Positions 1 through 7,938 are shown, numbered from the stretch's first letter. The stretch: 47,701 bases of DNA from Curtobacterium sp. MCBA15_009 (GCF_001864895.1 NZ_MJGO01000038.1:260775-308475), one strand, 5' to 3'. The notes: generated from the sequence alone by a model not told the origin. A program made the numbers and translations.

Positions 1-20
1 CACGGGCCTCCCGTCCGTCG
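1..20. repeat. Right half of dispersed GGGCCTCCCGTCC palindrome, cut by window edge
   Basis: The first bases (CACGGGCCTCCCGTCCGTC) match exactly the right arm of the long palindromes at 6778-6819 and 15013-15060. The left arm lies outside the window. It is one of six occurrences of this element family here. Confidence 0.75.
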
Positions 21-65
21 GCCTGGTCGCCCACCCCGCGCGCCCGCCCCGCGCGCCCACGCCGC

Positions 66-286
66 GCGCGCCCGCGCGAAAGCGACACATGCACGCCGAC
101 TGTTCGCGTGGACCTGTCGCTTTCGCGACAGGGACCCCGGGCCGGCCGCGAGGTGTGTCGCTCTCGCGGCACCCGGGCAGCGCGGGCGGGGCTGGAGGGG
201 CGCCCGCGCGCCCACCCCGCGCGCCCGCGCGAAAGCGACACATGCACGCCGGCTGTTCGCGTGGACCTGTCGCTTTCGCGACAGGA
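66..286. repeat. Duplicated hairpin repeat (two ~67-bp copies)
   Basis: Two near-identical ~67-bp direct copies start 153 bp apart (about 66-133 and 219-286), with one mismatch in the shared core. Each copy is an inverted repeat: 13-bp perfect arms CGCGAAAGCGACA at 75-87 and 228-240 pair with TGTCGCTTTCGCG at 115-127 and 268-280 across a 27-nt loop. A degenerate third copy of the right arm lies at 155-172. No credible gene occupies bases 1-326; the short ORFs there simply read through the repeats. This looks like an intergenic palindromic element, not a protein gene. Confidence 0.8.
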
Positions 287-326
287 CCCGGGGTCCGCCC
301 GCCGCCGCCTCCGCCCGGCGCCAGCG

Positions 327-1340
327 TCAGCGACGCACGTCGCACCCGCAGCTCGCGCCGAGGACGAGCTCGGCGGGCACGAGGTCGCGGTGCCACTGGT
401 CGTCCGGGCCGAGGCCGAGCACGCGGTCGACCGCAGCGGCGGCCATCGTCCCCGTGGGTTGCCGCACGACGGTGAGCTGGGGGATCGTCCAGTCGGCCTC
501 GGCGACGCCGTCGAAGGACACGACCGCGACGTCGTCGGGGGCGGAGAGCCCGAGTTCGTGCAGGGCGCGGAGCACGCCGACGGCCTGCATGTCCGAGCTG
601 ACGAAGACGGCGCGGGGGCGGTTCGGGGTGTCGAACATCCGCAGGCCGGCGGTGTGGCCGCCGCTGCGGGTGAAGTCGCAGCGGACGATCGGACCGTCCG
701 GCAGTCCGGCGTCGCGGAGCGCGCGCATCCAGCCCTGCTCGCGCAGCTCCATCGAGCCGGTGTGGCCCATGACGAGGCCGATGGAGGGGTAGCCGTGCTC
801 GACCAGGTGCCGGGTGCCGTCGTAGGCACCGCGCAGGGCGTCGACGCCGATGCTCGGGTGGTCGGGGACCTCGAAGAAGGTGTTGAGCAGGACCATCGGG
901 ATGCCCGGGTCCGTCATGGTGGACAGGTCCGGCCGGGTCATGATGCTCGTGACGATGATGCCGTCGACCTGGCGGGCGGACAGGCTGCGGAGCCGCTCGC
1001 GTTCCTGGACGGCGTCGCCGTCGCTGTTGGCGAGCAGGACGTCGTAGCCGCGGGCTGCGGCGGCGTGCGTGACCTCGACGGCGAGCTCGGACCAGAACGG
1101 GTTGTCGAGTTCCGGCACGATCAGCCCGAGCATCTTCGACGACCCGGTGCGCAGGGCCTGCGCACTGGCGTTCGGCCGGTAGCCGAGGACGCGGATCGCC
1201 TCGCGCACCCGCGCAGCGGTGGCGGCCGCGACGGGCCGGGGACCGTCGTGCACGACGTAGCTGACGACCGAGGTGCTGACGCCGGCGTAGCGGGCGACGT
1301 CGGCGCGGGTGACCGCCCGCGGGGTCGTCGGGACGGTCAC
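327..1340 (-). CDS. LacI-family transcriptional regulator
   Basis: A 337-residue DNA-binding repressor of the LacI/GalR type. The N-terminus carries the HTH (VTRADVARYAGVSTSVVSYV) and hinge helix (NASAQALRTG), followed by a periplasmic-binding-protein-like effector domain from about residue 60 (LGLIVPELDNPFWSEL, ending in VSFDGVAEADWTIPQLTVV). I place the start at GTG 1340, preceded five nt upstream by AAGGTGG; an in-frame GTG at 1349 is the alternative. It lies downstream of an oxidoreductase and near a divergent sugar importer, so it probably represses that locus in response to a sugar. The ligand cannot be read from sequence. A strong hairpin separates it from the upstream gene, suggesting its own transcript. 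Confidence 0.93.
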   Translation of the reverse strand: MTVPTTPRAVTRADVARYAGVSTSVVSYVVHDGPRPVAAATAARVREAIRVLGYRPNASAQALRTGSSKMLGLIVPELDNPFWSELAVEVTHAAAARGYDVLLANSDGDAVQERERLRSLSARQVDGIIVTSIMTRPDLSTMTDPGIPMVLLNTFFEVPDHPSIGVDALRGAYDGTRHLVEHGYPSIGLVMGHTGSMELREQGWMRALRDAGLPDGPIVRCDFTRSGGHTAGLRMFDTPNRPRAVFVSSDMQAVGVLRALHELGLSAPDDVAVVSFDGVAEADWTIPQLTVVRQPTGTMAAAAVDRVLGLGPDDQWHRDLVPAELVLGASCGCDVRR

Positions 1341-1370
1341 GGCAGCCACCTTCGTCGGGTCCGGGGGAGC

Positions 1371-1412
1371 GCCGTCGGGTGCCGGTCCGCGGACGGACCG
1401 GCACCCGACGGC
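1371..1412 (-). terminator. Strong GC hairpin terminator after the oxidoreductase
   Basis: Perfect 19-bp inverted repeat with a 4-nt loop: left arm GCCGTCGGGTGCCGGTCCG at 1371-1389, right arm 1394-1412. It lies 6 nt past the stop of the leftward oxidoreductase gene and before the LacI gene. No T-tract is present, as is usual for high-GC actinobacteria. Confidence 0.8.
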
Positions 1413-1417
1413 ACCTG

Positions 1418-2650
1418 TTACTCGGACGCGATCGTAGTCGACGCGGCGGCCTCCGCCGGTGTGGGGGCGTCACCGAAGTCGGGGACCTCGAGGCGTGCGC
1501 CGCCCTGCAGCGCCGACTGGTGGGCGATGATGCCGGGCAGGGTGAAGCGGGCGGCGGTCCAGGCGTTCACCGGCGGCAGGGTCCGGTCGACCACCGCGCG
1601 GACGAAGTCGTCGGCGAGGAACTGGTGGCTGCCCTCGTGCCCGGTCGGCACGCCGTCGTACTCGGCCGGCAGTCGGTCGGTGTCGTGCACCTGGGCGTAG
1701 CCGGAGACGAACGCGTCGCGCAGGGACGGGTCGACGTCGGCCAGGCGCGGGTCGTCGAGGTCCATCGTCGCCTGGGTGTCGATCTGGTCGCTGATGTCGT
1801 GCGAGTCCTCCTTGTCCTGCCAGACGCTGACCTTCGCGAGCTGCTCGAAGCTCGCCTCGGTGCCGAAGTAGCGGAAGCGGGACTCGCGGATGTGCGACGG
1901 GTAGCCGACGCGGCGCATCTCGTTGATCCGCATGACGCCGCCGTTGTCGAGCTCGAACAGGGCGGTGGCGTTCGAGAAGTCGTTGTCGAACTGGCTGACG
2001 TCCTTGTCGAAGACGCCGTCGCCGCGGTCGTCGCGGACGCCGATGCAGCTGACGCTGACCGCGTGCCCGGGGATCGCACCGAGCACGCCGCCGACCGAGT
2101 GCGTCGGGTAGAGCATGGGCGGGTAGCTGGCGGTGCGCTTCCAGTCCTCGCCGCCGCTGTACTGGTACGCGGCGTAGAAGCCGAGGTCCATGTCGTGCAC
2201 GTAGTCGCCCTCGGCGTAGAAGACCCGGCCGAACGCACCGGCGGCGGCCTGCTTGCGGGCGAACACGGTGGCGGGGTTGTAGTAGCTCGTCTCGCCCATC
2301 ATGTAGGTCAGCCCGGTCTCGCGGACGGCCTCGATGATGTCGCGGATCTCGTCGACCGAGATCGCCATCGGCACCGCGGAGTACACGTGCTTGCCGGCGC
2401 GCAGGGCCCGGACCACCAGCGGGCCGTGCGTCCACCGCTGCGTGAAGATCGCGACGGCGTCGACGTCCGAGGCGAGCACGGCGTCGAAGTCGGGGAACGT
2501 GCCGTCGAGGTGCTGCGCCTCGACGAGTTCGGCGGCGCGCTCGTCGACGAGGTCCGTGACGTACACGCGGTCGACGTCGGGGTGGAGCTTGAACAGCTTG
2601 GCGAACTGGGGCGCGAACTGGCCCGCGCCGACCATACCGACAGAGATCAT
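1418..2650 (-). CDS. Gfo/Idh/MocA family NAD(P)-dependent oxidoreductase
   Basis: A 410-residue dehydrogenase-like protein of the Gfo/Idh/MocA family, usually acting on sugars, inositols or their derivatives. The N-terminal Rossmann fold begins immediately (MISVGMVGAGQFAPQF). The usual EKP motif is replaced by KHVYSAVPMAI, which is unusual and may mean altered catalysis; the C-terminal alpha/beta domain follows from about residue 130. I chose the ATG at 2650 because the glycine-rich loop starts there and AAAGG lies just upstream; the longer frame to 2791 would run through the promoter. The gene is divergent from a sugar importer and next to a LacI regulator, so it probably handles the imported carbohydrate. 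The substrate is unknown. Confidence 0.88.
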   Translation of the reverse strand: MISVGMVGAGQFAPQFAKLFKLHPDVDRVYVTDLVDERAAELVEAQHLDGTFPDFDAVLASDVDAVAIFTQRWTHGPLVVRALRAGKHVYSAVPMAISVDEIRDIIEAVRETGLTYMMGETSYYNPATVFARKQAAAGAFGRVFYAEGDYVHDMDLGFYAAYQYSGGEDWKRTASYPPMLYPTHSVGGVLGAIPGHAVSVSCIGVRDDRGDGVFDKDVSQFDNDFSNATALFELDNGGVMRINEMRRVGYPSHIRESRFRYFGTEASFEQLAKVSVWQDKEDSHDISDQIDTQATMDLDDPRLADVDPSLRDAFVSGYAQVHDTDRLPAEYDGVPTGHEGSHQFLADDFVRAVVDRTLPPVNAWTAARFTLPGIIAHQSALQGGARLEVPDFGDAPTPAEAAASTTIASE

Positions 2651-2729
2651 CAGTGACCTTTCCAGGGTGGGGGATGCATCGCCGAGCGGAGCGCTCCGGT
2701 GCAGATCACAGCCATCCTGACACGCGCTG

Positions 2730-2800
2730 TCTACACGTGACAACCCCGTTGGGCGCTGCGGAAGTCGACTCTTGTCACCGGTGGTCCCCACGTGTAGATT
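2730..2800. promoter_or_regulatory. Divergent promoter with inverted CACGTGTAGA sites
   Basis: The rightward promoter reads TTGTCA (2772-2777), 17-nt spacer, TAGATT (2795-2800), ahead of the permease gene. A leftward candidate is TTGTCA on the minus strand (2738-2743) with CAGGAT about 18 nt further on. TCTACACGTG at 2730-2739 and CACGTGTAGA at 2789-2798 are inverted copies overlapping both promoters, a good candidate operator pair for the nearby LacI protein. Protein binding is inferred. Confidence 0.6.
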
Positions 2801-2851
2801 CCCGGCTCACGGACTGCTGCACGCCAGTCCACCGCAGACGAAGGAGTCGCG

Positions 2852-3826
2852 ATGGCAACCGAGAGCCCCGTGTCGTCACCCCTGACGACCGCCAGCACGA
2901 GTCGGAGGAGTCGGCCCGCCGACCCCGCCCGTGCACGAACCACGTCCCGACCGCGCCGGCCCAGGAACGACCTGTGGCTCGCGCTCGTGTTCATCGCCCC
3001 GGCCGCCGTCGGGTTCGCGGTGTTCCTCGCCTGGCCGACCGTGCGGGGCATCTGGCTGAGCTTCACCTCGTACAACCTGCTCACCGAACCCGAGTTCACC
3101 GGTCTGCAGAACTACGAACGGCTGGTGCAGGACTCGATCTTCTGGCACTCGATGGTGGTGACCGTCGAGTACGTCCTCGTCAACATCGTCATCCAGACCG
3201 TCGTCGCGCTGTTCATCGCCGTGATGATGCACCGGTTGACGAAGCCGACCTTCGTGCGCGGCATCGTGCTCGCGCCGTACCTGGTGTCGAACGTCGTCGC
3301 GGCGCTCGTGTGGCTCTGGATCCTCGACACCCAGCTCGGCATCGGCAACGAGCTGCTCGCGGCACTCGGCCTCGACCGCATCCCGTTCCTGCAGAGCGAC
3401 GTCTGGGGCATCCCCTCGATCGCGCTCATCAACGTCTGGCGGCACGTCGGCTACACGGCGCTGCTCGTCTTCGCGGGGCTGCAGTCGCTGCCCGAGACCG
3501 TGTACGAAGCCGGCCGCATCGACGGGGCGAGCGAGTGGAAGATGTTCTGGCGCATCACGGTGCCGCTGCTCCGCCCGATCCTGTCCCTGGTGCTCATCAT
3601 CACCGTCATCGGGTCGTTCCAGGTGTTCGACACCGTCGCCGTCACCACGCAGGGCGGCCCCGCGAACGCCACGAACGTCGTGCAGAACTACATCTACAAC
3701 CTGGCGTTCGGCCGGTTCCAGTTCGGCTACGCGTCCGCGGTCTCGGTCGCGCTCCTCATCGTCCTCAGCATCATCACGATCGTGCAGTACCGCCTCACCC
3801 GCTCGGGTGAGTCGGACCTGGACTGA
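2852..3826 (+). CDS. Carbohydrate ABC transporter permease (MalF/UgpA type)
   Basis: A 324-residue inner-membrane permease of the carbohydrate uptake 1 (CUT1) class. A basic, low-complexity N-terminus (about 45 residues) precedes about six membrane segments (first: LWLALVFIAPAAVGFAVFLAW). The ATPase-contact EAA loop reads YEAGRIDGASEWKMFWRITVPLL, near residue 215. AAGGAG lies 8 nt before the ATG. It is first in a three-gene operon with a MalG-type permease 11 nt downstream and a binding protein. No ATPase gene is nearby, so it probably shares an MsmK-like ATPase encoded elsewhere. The sugar is not identifiable. Confidence 0.93.
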   Translation: MATESPVSSPLTTASTSRRSRPADPARARTTSRPRRPRNDLWLALVFIAPAAVGFAVFLAWPTVRGIWLSFTSYNLLTEPEFTGLQNYERLVQDSIFWHSMVVTVEYVLVNIVIQTVVALFIAVMMHRLTKPTFVRGIVLAPYLVSNVVAALVWLWILDTQLGIGNELLAALGLDRIPFLQSDVWGIPSIALINVWRHVGYTALLVFAGLQSLPETVYEAGRIDGASEWKMFWRITVPLLRPILSLVLIITVIGSFQVFDTVAVTTQGGPANATNVVQNYIYNLAFGRFQFGYASAVSVALLIVLSIITIVQYRLTRSGESDLD

Positions 3827-3837
3827 ACGGAAGCGCC

Positions 3838-4779
3838 ATGACCACGACACTCACCCGCTCCGTCACCACGTCCCGCCCGCCGCGGATGGGCGCTGGACAC
3901 CGTCGCCGCCCCTCCGTCGGCCGCGTCGTCGCCTGGGCCGCGATGGTCCTCGTCATCGTCGTCACCCTGTTCCCGTTCTACTGGATCCTGCGCACCGCCC
4001 TGTCGTCGAACACCGCGATCAACGCCGACCCCACCTCGCTGCTGCCCGTCGGGTTCAGCCTGGGCGGCTTCGAACGCGTCCTCGGCCTGCAGTCCACGGA
4101 GGAGGCCCTGGCGCAGGGCGGCTCCGGCGCCGCGCTCGACTTCTGGCGGTACCTGCTCAACTCGATCGTCGTGTCGACGCTCGTCACGGTCGGCCAGGTG
4201 TTCTTCTCGGCAGCGGCCGCGTACGCCTTCGCCCGGCTGCGCTGGCCCGGCCGCGACCGCGTGTTCGGGGTGTTCCTGGCCGGGCTGATGGTCCCCGCGA
4301 TCTTCACGCTGCTGCCGAACTTCACGCTCATCAAGCAGCTCGGGCTCGTCGACAACCTGCTCGGCATCGCCCTGCCGACGATGTTCATGACGCCATTCGC
4401 GGTGTTCTTCCTGCGCCAGTTCTTCCTCGGCATCTCGAAGGAGGTCGAGGAGGCCGCGCTCATCGACGGCGCCGGCAAGGTCCGCGTGTTCTTCCGGCTC
4501 GTCATCCCGATGGCGTCGGCCCCGATCGCGACCCTCGCGGTGCTGACGTACATCACGAGCTGGAACGACTACTTCTGGCCGCTCATGGTCTCGTACACCG
4601 ACAGCTCGCGGGTGCTGACCGTCGCGCTCGGCGTCTTCAAGTCGCAGAGCCCGCAGTCCGGCACCGACTGGGCCGGGCTCATGGCCGCGACCCTCGTGGC
4701 GGCGCTCCCGATGATCGTGCTGTTCGGCGTCTTCGCCAAGCGGATCGTCAACTCCATCGGCTTCTCCGGGATCAAGTGA
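3838..4779 (+). CDS. Carbohydrate ABC transporter permease (MalG/UgpE type)
   Basis: A 313-residue CUT1-class permease, the second half of the membrane channel. The first membrane helix is near residues 32-52 (VVAWAAMVLVIVVTLFPFYWI). The EAA loop (VEEAALIDGAGKVRVFFRLVIPM) near residue 203 contacts the ATPase. The C-terminus (FAKRIVNSIGFSGIK) is typical of MalG homologs. CGGAAG precedes the ATG by 6 nt. Its 11-nt spacing from the upstream permease and 26-nt gap to the binding-protein gene support one transcript. Confidence 0.93.
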   Translation: MTTTLTRSVTTSRPPRMGAGHRRRPSVGRVVAWAAMVLVIVVTLFPFYWILRTALSSNTAINADPTSLLPVGFSLGGFERVLGLQSTEEALAQGGSGAALDFWRYLLNSIVVSTLVTVGQVFFSAAAAYAFARLRWPGRDRVFGVFLAGLMVPAIFTLLPNFTLIKQLGLVDNLLGIALPTMFMTPFAVFFLRQFFLGISKEVEEAALIDGAGKVRVFFRLVIPMASAPIATLAVLTYITSWNDYFWPLMVSYTDSSRVLTVALGVFKSQSPQSGTDWAGLMAATLVAALPMIVLFGVFAKRIVNSIGFSGIK

Positions 4780-4805
4780 CCCGGCGCTCGGACAGGACCC
4801 ACACC

Positions 4806-6179
4806 ATGACGAACCACCTGACCCGCCGCACGCTCCTGGCCGGCGGCGCCTCCGCCCTCGCGCTGGGCGCGCTCGCCGCCTGCTCGTCGCCCGGCCGCGT
4901 CCGGACGGGCCGCTCTGGCGCACGGACCGTGAGCTACTGGCTCTGGGACGCGAACCAGCAGCCCGCCTACCAGGCCGTCGCCGACGCCTTCCACCGCGCG
5001 AACCCGGACATCACCGTGCGGATCACGCAGCTCGGCTGGAACGACTACTGGACGAAGCTCACCGCGGGCTTCATCGCCGGCACCGCCCCCGACGTCTTCA
5101 CCGACCACCTGACGAAGTTCCCGCAGTACGCCGACCTCGACGTGCTGTACCGGCTCGACGAGCTCGACGTGACGAAGGGCATCCGTGACGACGACTACCA
5201 GTCCGGCCTCGCCGAACTGTGGAAGGGCCGGGACGGCCACCGCTACGGCTCCCCGAAGGACTGGGACACCATCGCGATGTTCTACGACCAGCGGGCGATG
5301 GCGGCGGCCGGGGTGTCGGCCGAGGAACTCGGGGCGCTCGAGTGGAACCCGGACGACGGCGGGACGTTCGAGCGGATGATCGCGCACCTGACCGTCGACA
5401 CGAAGGGGCGGCGCGGCGACGAACCGGGCTTCGACAAGGACCACGTCGCGGTCTACGGGTTGTCGTCGAACGGGTCGGGTGGCGACGGTTTCGGCCAGTC
5501 GACCTGGTCGCCGTTCACCGGGTCCACCGACTGGGCGTACACGAACGAGAACCCCTGGGGCGACCGGTTCCGGTTCGACGACCGCGTCGTGCAGGACACC
5601 CTCGCCTGGTACTACGGCCTGGCTGACAAGGGCTACATGGCGAAGTACGGCGTCTTCTCGACCACGACCGGCCCGGAGGTGCAGCTCGCGGCCGGCAAGT
5701 GCGCGCTGTCATTCAACGGGTCGTGGATGATCGGCTCGTACCTCGGCACCGAGGGCCTCGACGTCGCGGTGGCGCCGACCCCGGTCGGTCCCTCCGGGCG
5801 CCGCGCGTCGATGTTCAACGGCCTCGGCGACTCGATCACGAAGCAGGCGAAGGACCCCGAGGCGGCGGCGGCCTGGGTCGCGTTCCTCGGCAGCGACGAA
5901 GCCCAGCGCATCGTGGGGGAGCGCGGCATCGTGTTCCCGGCGCGTCCCGCCGGCACCGCGGCCGCCGTGGCGTCGTTCCGGGAGCGCGGCCTCGACGTGT
6001 CGGCGTTCACCCGGCAGGTCGAGGAGGACACCACCTTCCTGTTCCCCGTCACCCGCAACCCCGCCGACGTGCAGGCCCTGTTCCAGCCGGCGTTCGACGA
6101 CGTGTACGCCAACGGTGCGCCGGTCTCGACGCTGACCGGCGTCAACGAGCAGGTGAACACCCTCCTCGCGCTCACCTGA
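4806..6179 (+). CDS. Extracellular sugar-binding lipoprotein of ABC importer
   Basis: A 457-residue solute-binding protein of the carbohydrate family. The N-terminus combines a twin-arginine motif (TRRTLLAGG, residues 6-14) with a lipobox ending LAAC at Cys26, so it is probably exported folded by Tat and lipid-anchored. The mature part shows the family pattern (VSYWLWDANQQPAYQAVADAF; later AAGKCALSFNGSWMIGSYL, where a ligand-binding aromatic often sits). The in-frame reading extends upstream into the permease gene, but the signal peptide fixes the start at 4806. It is last in the importer operon and followed by a terminator. Confidence 0.93.
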   Translation: MTNHLTRRTLLAGGASALALGALAACSSPGRVRTGRSGARTVSYWLWDANQQPAYQAVADAFHRANPDITVRITQLGWNDYWTKLTAGFIAGTAPDVFTDHLTKFPQYADLDVLYRLDELDVTKGIRDDDYQSGLAELWKGRDGHRYGSPKDWDTIAMFYDQRAMAAAGVSAEELGALEWNPDDGGTFERMIAHLTVDTKGRRGDEPGFDKDHVAVYGLSSNGSGGDGFGQSTWSPFTGSTDWAYTNENPWGDRFRFDDRVVQDTLAWYYGLADKGYMAKYGVFSTTTGPEVQLAAGKCALSFNGSWMIGSYLGTEGLDVAVAPTPVGPSGRRASMFNGLGDSITKQAKDPEAAAAWVAFLGSDEAQRIVGERGIVFPARPAGTAAAVASFRERGLDVSAFTRQVEEDTTFLFPVTRNPADVQALFQPAFDDVYANGAPVSTLTGVNEQVNTLLALT

Positions 6180-6189
6180 CCGGTCGCGT

Positions 6190-6227
6190 CGTCCGCACAC
6201 CGCGTCGCCCGGTGCGGTGTGCGGACG
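6190..6227 (+). terminator. Terminator of the sugar importer operon
   Basis: Perfect 14-bp inverted repeat, CGTCCGCACACCGC (6190-6203) and its complement (6214-6227), with a 10-nt loop, starting 11 nt after the binding-protein stop codon. Confidence 0.8.
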
Positions 6228-6268
6228 AGCGTTGACCGCGCCGCGGGGTGCGCAACAGACTGGCGGGG

Positions 6269-6739
6269 ATGACTTCCCTCACCTCACTCGTGTACATGTC
6301 CGTCGCCGTCGACGAGCTGACCGACGAGCAGCTGGTCGCGATGCTCCGCGAGGCCCGGCTGCGCAACGAGGCCCTCGGCGTCTCCGGCCTGTTGCTCGCG
6401 AAGGGCGGGCGCTTCATGCAGGTGCTCGAGGGTCCGAGCTGGAGCGTCGAGGACCGTTTCGCCGCGATCGAGCGCGACCCGCGCCACCACGGCGTGAAGT
6501 CGCTGTCCCGCGAGGAGATCGACACCCGGCGCTTCGACGGGTGGTCGATGGCGTTCGGCAACCCCTCGGACACCGAGGTCCGTGACGAGCCCGGCTTCAG
6601 CACCTTCCTGACCGAGCGCAGCGGGCTGCCCTCCGGGCTCGCCGGTGCGCCCGCGGACTGGCTGCTCCGCTGGTTCCGCGGTCGCGACCTGCAGGACGTG
6701 CCGGAGGAGCGGATCACGCTCGGCCGGCACGCCGCCTGA
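6269..6739 (+). CDS. BLUF-domain blue-light photoreceptor (copy 1)
   Basis: A 156-residue stand-alone BLUF protein that should bind FAD and sense blue light. Key flavin-pocket residues are visible: Tyr in LTSLVYMS (~residue 9), Asn in ARLRNEALGVSG, Gln in RFMQVLEG, and Trp/Met in FDGWSMAF. The C-terminal ~50 residues end in a helix (WLLRWFRGRDL) shared with the second BLUF protein at 7510. I prefer ATG 6269 over an upstream GTG at 6248. No output domain is fused, so it must signal through a partner; the TetR-type regulator immediately downstream is the obvious candidate, by analogy with E. coli BluF acting on BluR. That partnership is inference. Confidence 0.93.
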   Translation: MTSLTSLVYMSVAVDELTDEQLVAMLREARLRNEALGVSGLLLAKGGRFMQVLEGPSWSVEDRFAAIERDPRHHGVKSLSREEIDTRRFDGWSMAFGNPSDTEVRDEPGFSTFLTERSGLPSGLAGAPADWLLRWFRGRDLQDVPEERITLGRHAA

Positions 6740-6777
6740 CGGGTCCGGCCACCCGGGCAGCGGTCGTCACGCCCCCT

Positions 6778-6819
6778 GGACGGGAGGCCCGTGGCGGCGC
6801 CGCCACGGGCCTCCCGTCC
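6778..6819. repeat. Long perfect palindrome (GACGGGAGGCCCG family)
   Basis: A 42-bp perfect palindrome with no loop. Its left arm begins GGACGGGAGGCCCGTGGCGG and its centre is GGCGCC. It lies between the first BLUF gene and the TetR gene, ending 14 nt before the latter's start. It could terminate BLUF transcription, but it also covers the -35 area of the TetR gene. The same arms recur at 15013, 41587 and 44171 and at both window edges. Confidence 0.85.
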
Positions 6820-6833
6820 GGGAGACTGGTCAC

Positions 6834-7484
6834 GTGGAACGACGTGCGCAGATCCTGACGGCCGCGGCGGAGGAGTTCGACCGCGTCGGCTTCGCCGGCG
6901 CGACGATCGCGGGGATCGCCCGCGGGGCGGGCGTCTCCCAGGGAGCCCTGCACTTCCACTTCCCGACCAAGCTCGCGCTCGCGCTCGGGGTGATCGACGA
7001 GCAGAACGTCCGGACCTTCGACGTGGTCAGCCACGCGGACCCGTCGCCGACCGCGGCGCTCGTGCGGGCCTCGCACGGCATCGCCACCCTGCTCCGCACC
7101 GACCCGGTCGTCCGCGCCGGCATCCGCATGTCGCTCGAGCGCGGTGAGTTCCGCGCCGCGACCGTCAGCTTCTACGAGCAGTGGATCGCCGGCATCGTCG
7201 ACGTGTTCCGGCTGGCGATCGCGAGCGGCGAGCTGCGGACGGACCTGACCGCCGAGGAACTCGGTTCGACCGTCGTGCCGTTCTTCACCGGCGTCCAGCT
7301 CGTGTCCGACGTGCGGACCGGGCGGGCGGACCTGTTCCCGGCCGTCGCGACCATGTGGCGGGTGGTGCTCGCGGCGACGGCGGACGCAGCGCACCGCGAG
7401 CGGCTGCTCGGTGTCGTTGCGGACCTGTTCGGTGTCGTTGCAGACCCGTTCGGTGTCGCGCCGGACCTGTCCGACGGGTCCTGA
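6834..7484 (+). CDS. TetR-family regulator, ScbR/gamma-butyrolactone-receptor-like
   Basis: A 216-residue TetR/AcrR repressor. Its HTH (FAGATIAGIARGAGVSQGALHFHFPTKL, about residues 19-46) and the following ALGVIDEQN resemble ScbR/ArpA autoregulator receptors of actinobacteria; no butenolide synthase (AfsA) gene is present. The GTG at 6834 matches where homologs begin; the frame continues upstream only as shadow. The C-terminus contains three tandem 7-residue units (LLGVVAD, LFGVVAD, PFGVAPD) encoded by 21-bp repeats, an unusual tail. The gene sits between two BLUF photoreceptor genes, which suggests light-linked control, but ligand and targets are unknown. Confidence 0.9.
   Translation: MERRAQILTAAAEEFDRVGFAGATIAGIARGAGVSQGALHFHFPTKLALALGVIDEQNVRTFDVVSHADPSPTAALVRASHGIATLLRTDPVVRAGIRMSLERGEFRAATVSFYEQWIAGIVDVFRLAIASGELRTDLTAEELGSTVVPFFTGVQLVSDVRTGRADLFPAVATMWRVVLAATADAAHRERLLGVVADLFGVVADPFGVAPDLSDGS
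7404..7466 (+). repeat. Three 21-bp in-frame tandem repeats in the TetR tail
   Basis: Units at 7404-7424, 7425-7445 and 7446-7466 follow the pattern CYGYTCGGTGTCGYKSMRGAC and encode seven residues each, so copy-number change would keep the frame. This looks like recent slippage expansion at the C-terminus. Confidence 0.8.
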
Positions 7485-7509
7485 CCAGCCGACGCGCTGG
7501 CCCGTCGCT

Positions 7510-7938
7510 TCAGAGGTCGTGCAGCTCGCGGTCCCGGAACCACTTGAGCAGCCACGCGGCGCTCGTGCGGTCGAACGACGGCGGGAAGTCCGTCGTGCCG
7601 GACAGGAACGGGCTGAAGCCGGCCTCCTCGCGGACGTCGGCGTCGTCGAGGGCGCGGTACGCCATCGACCAGCCGTCGAACCGGCGCTGCTCGATGTCCT
7701 CGCGCACGAGCGACTTCACCTCGCCGTGCCGCGGGTCGCGGGCGATCACGGAGAAGCGGTCGTCGACGCTCCACGCCGGTCCCTCGAGCAACTGCATGAA
7801 CCGGCCGCCCTTGGCGAGCAGCAGCCCGGACACCCCGAGCGCGTGGTTGCGCAGCCGTGCTTCGTCGAGCAGGGTCGCCAGCTCACCGTCGTCGAAGGGC
7901 ACGACGGCGCGACTCATGTAGACGATGGAGACGAGCAC
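7510..7938 (-). CDS. BLUF-domain blue-light photoreceptor (copy 2)
   Basis: A 142-residue stand-alone BLUF protein, a clear paralog of the one at 6269: SIVYMSRAV, ARLRNHALGVSGLLLAKGGRFMQLLEG and FDGWSMAY keep the flavin-pocket Tyr, Asn, Gln, Trp and Met. The C-terminal helix WLLKWFRDRELHDL also matches. The start is the GTG at 7938 with GGAG 5 nt upstream; the long frame beyond it is shadow. It is convergent with the TetR gene (25 nt between stop codons), giving a BLUF-TetR-BLUF block. The most variable part between the copies is after residue 95, which may set partner specificity. Confidence 0.92.
   Translation of the reverse strand: MLVSIVYMSRAVVPFDDGELATLLDEARLRNHALGVSGLLLAKGGRFMQLLEGPAWSVDDRFSVIARDPRHGEVKSLVREDIEQRRFDGWSMAYRALDDADVREEAGFSPFLSGTTDFPPSFDRTSAAWLLKWFRDRELHDL

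Noticed and set aside
2651..2791. N-terminal extension of the oxidoreductase at 1418
   Set aside because: It would run through the divergent promoter, and homologs begin at the glycine-rich loop; a ribosome-binding site sits before ATG 2650.
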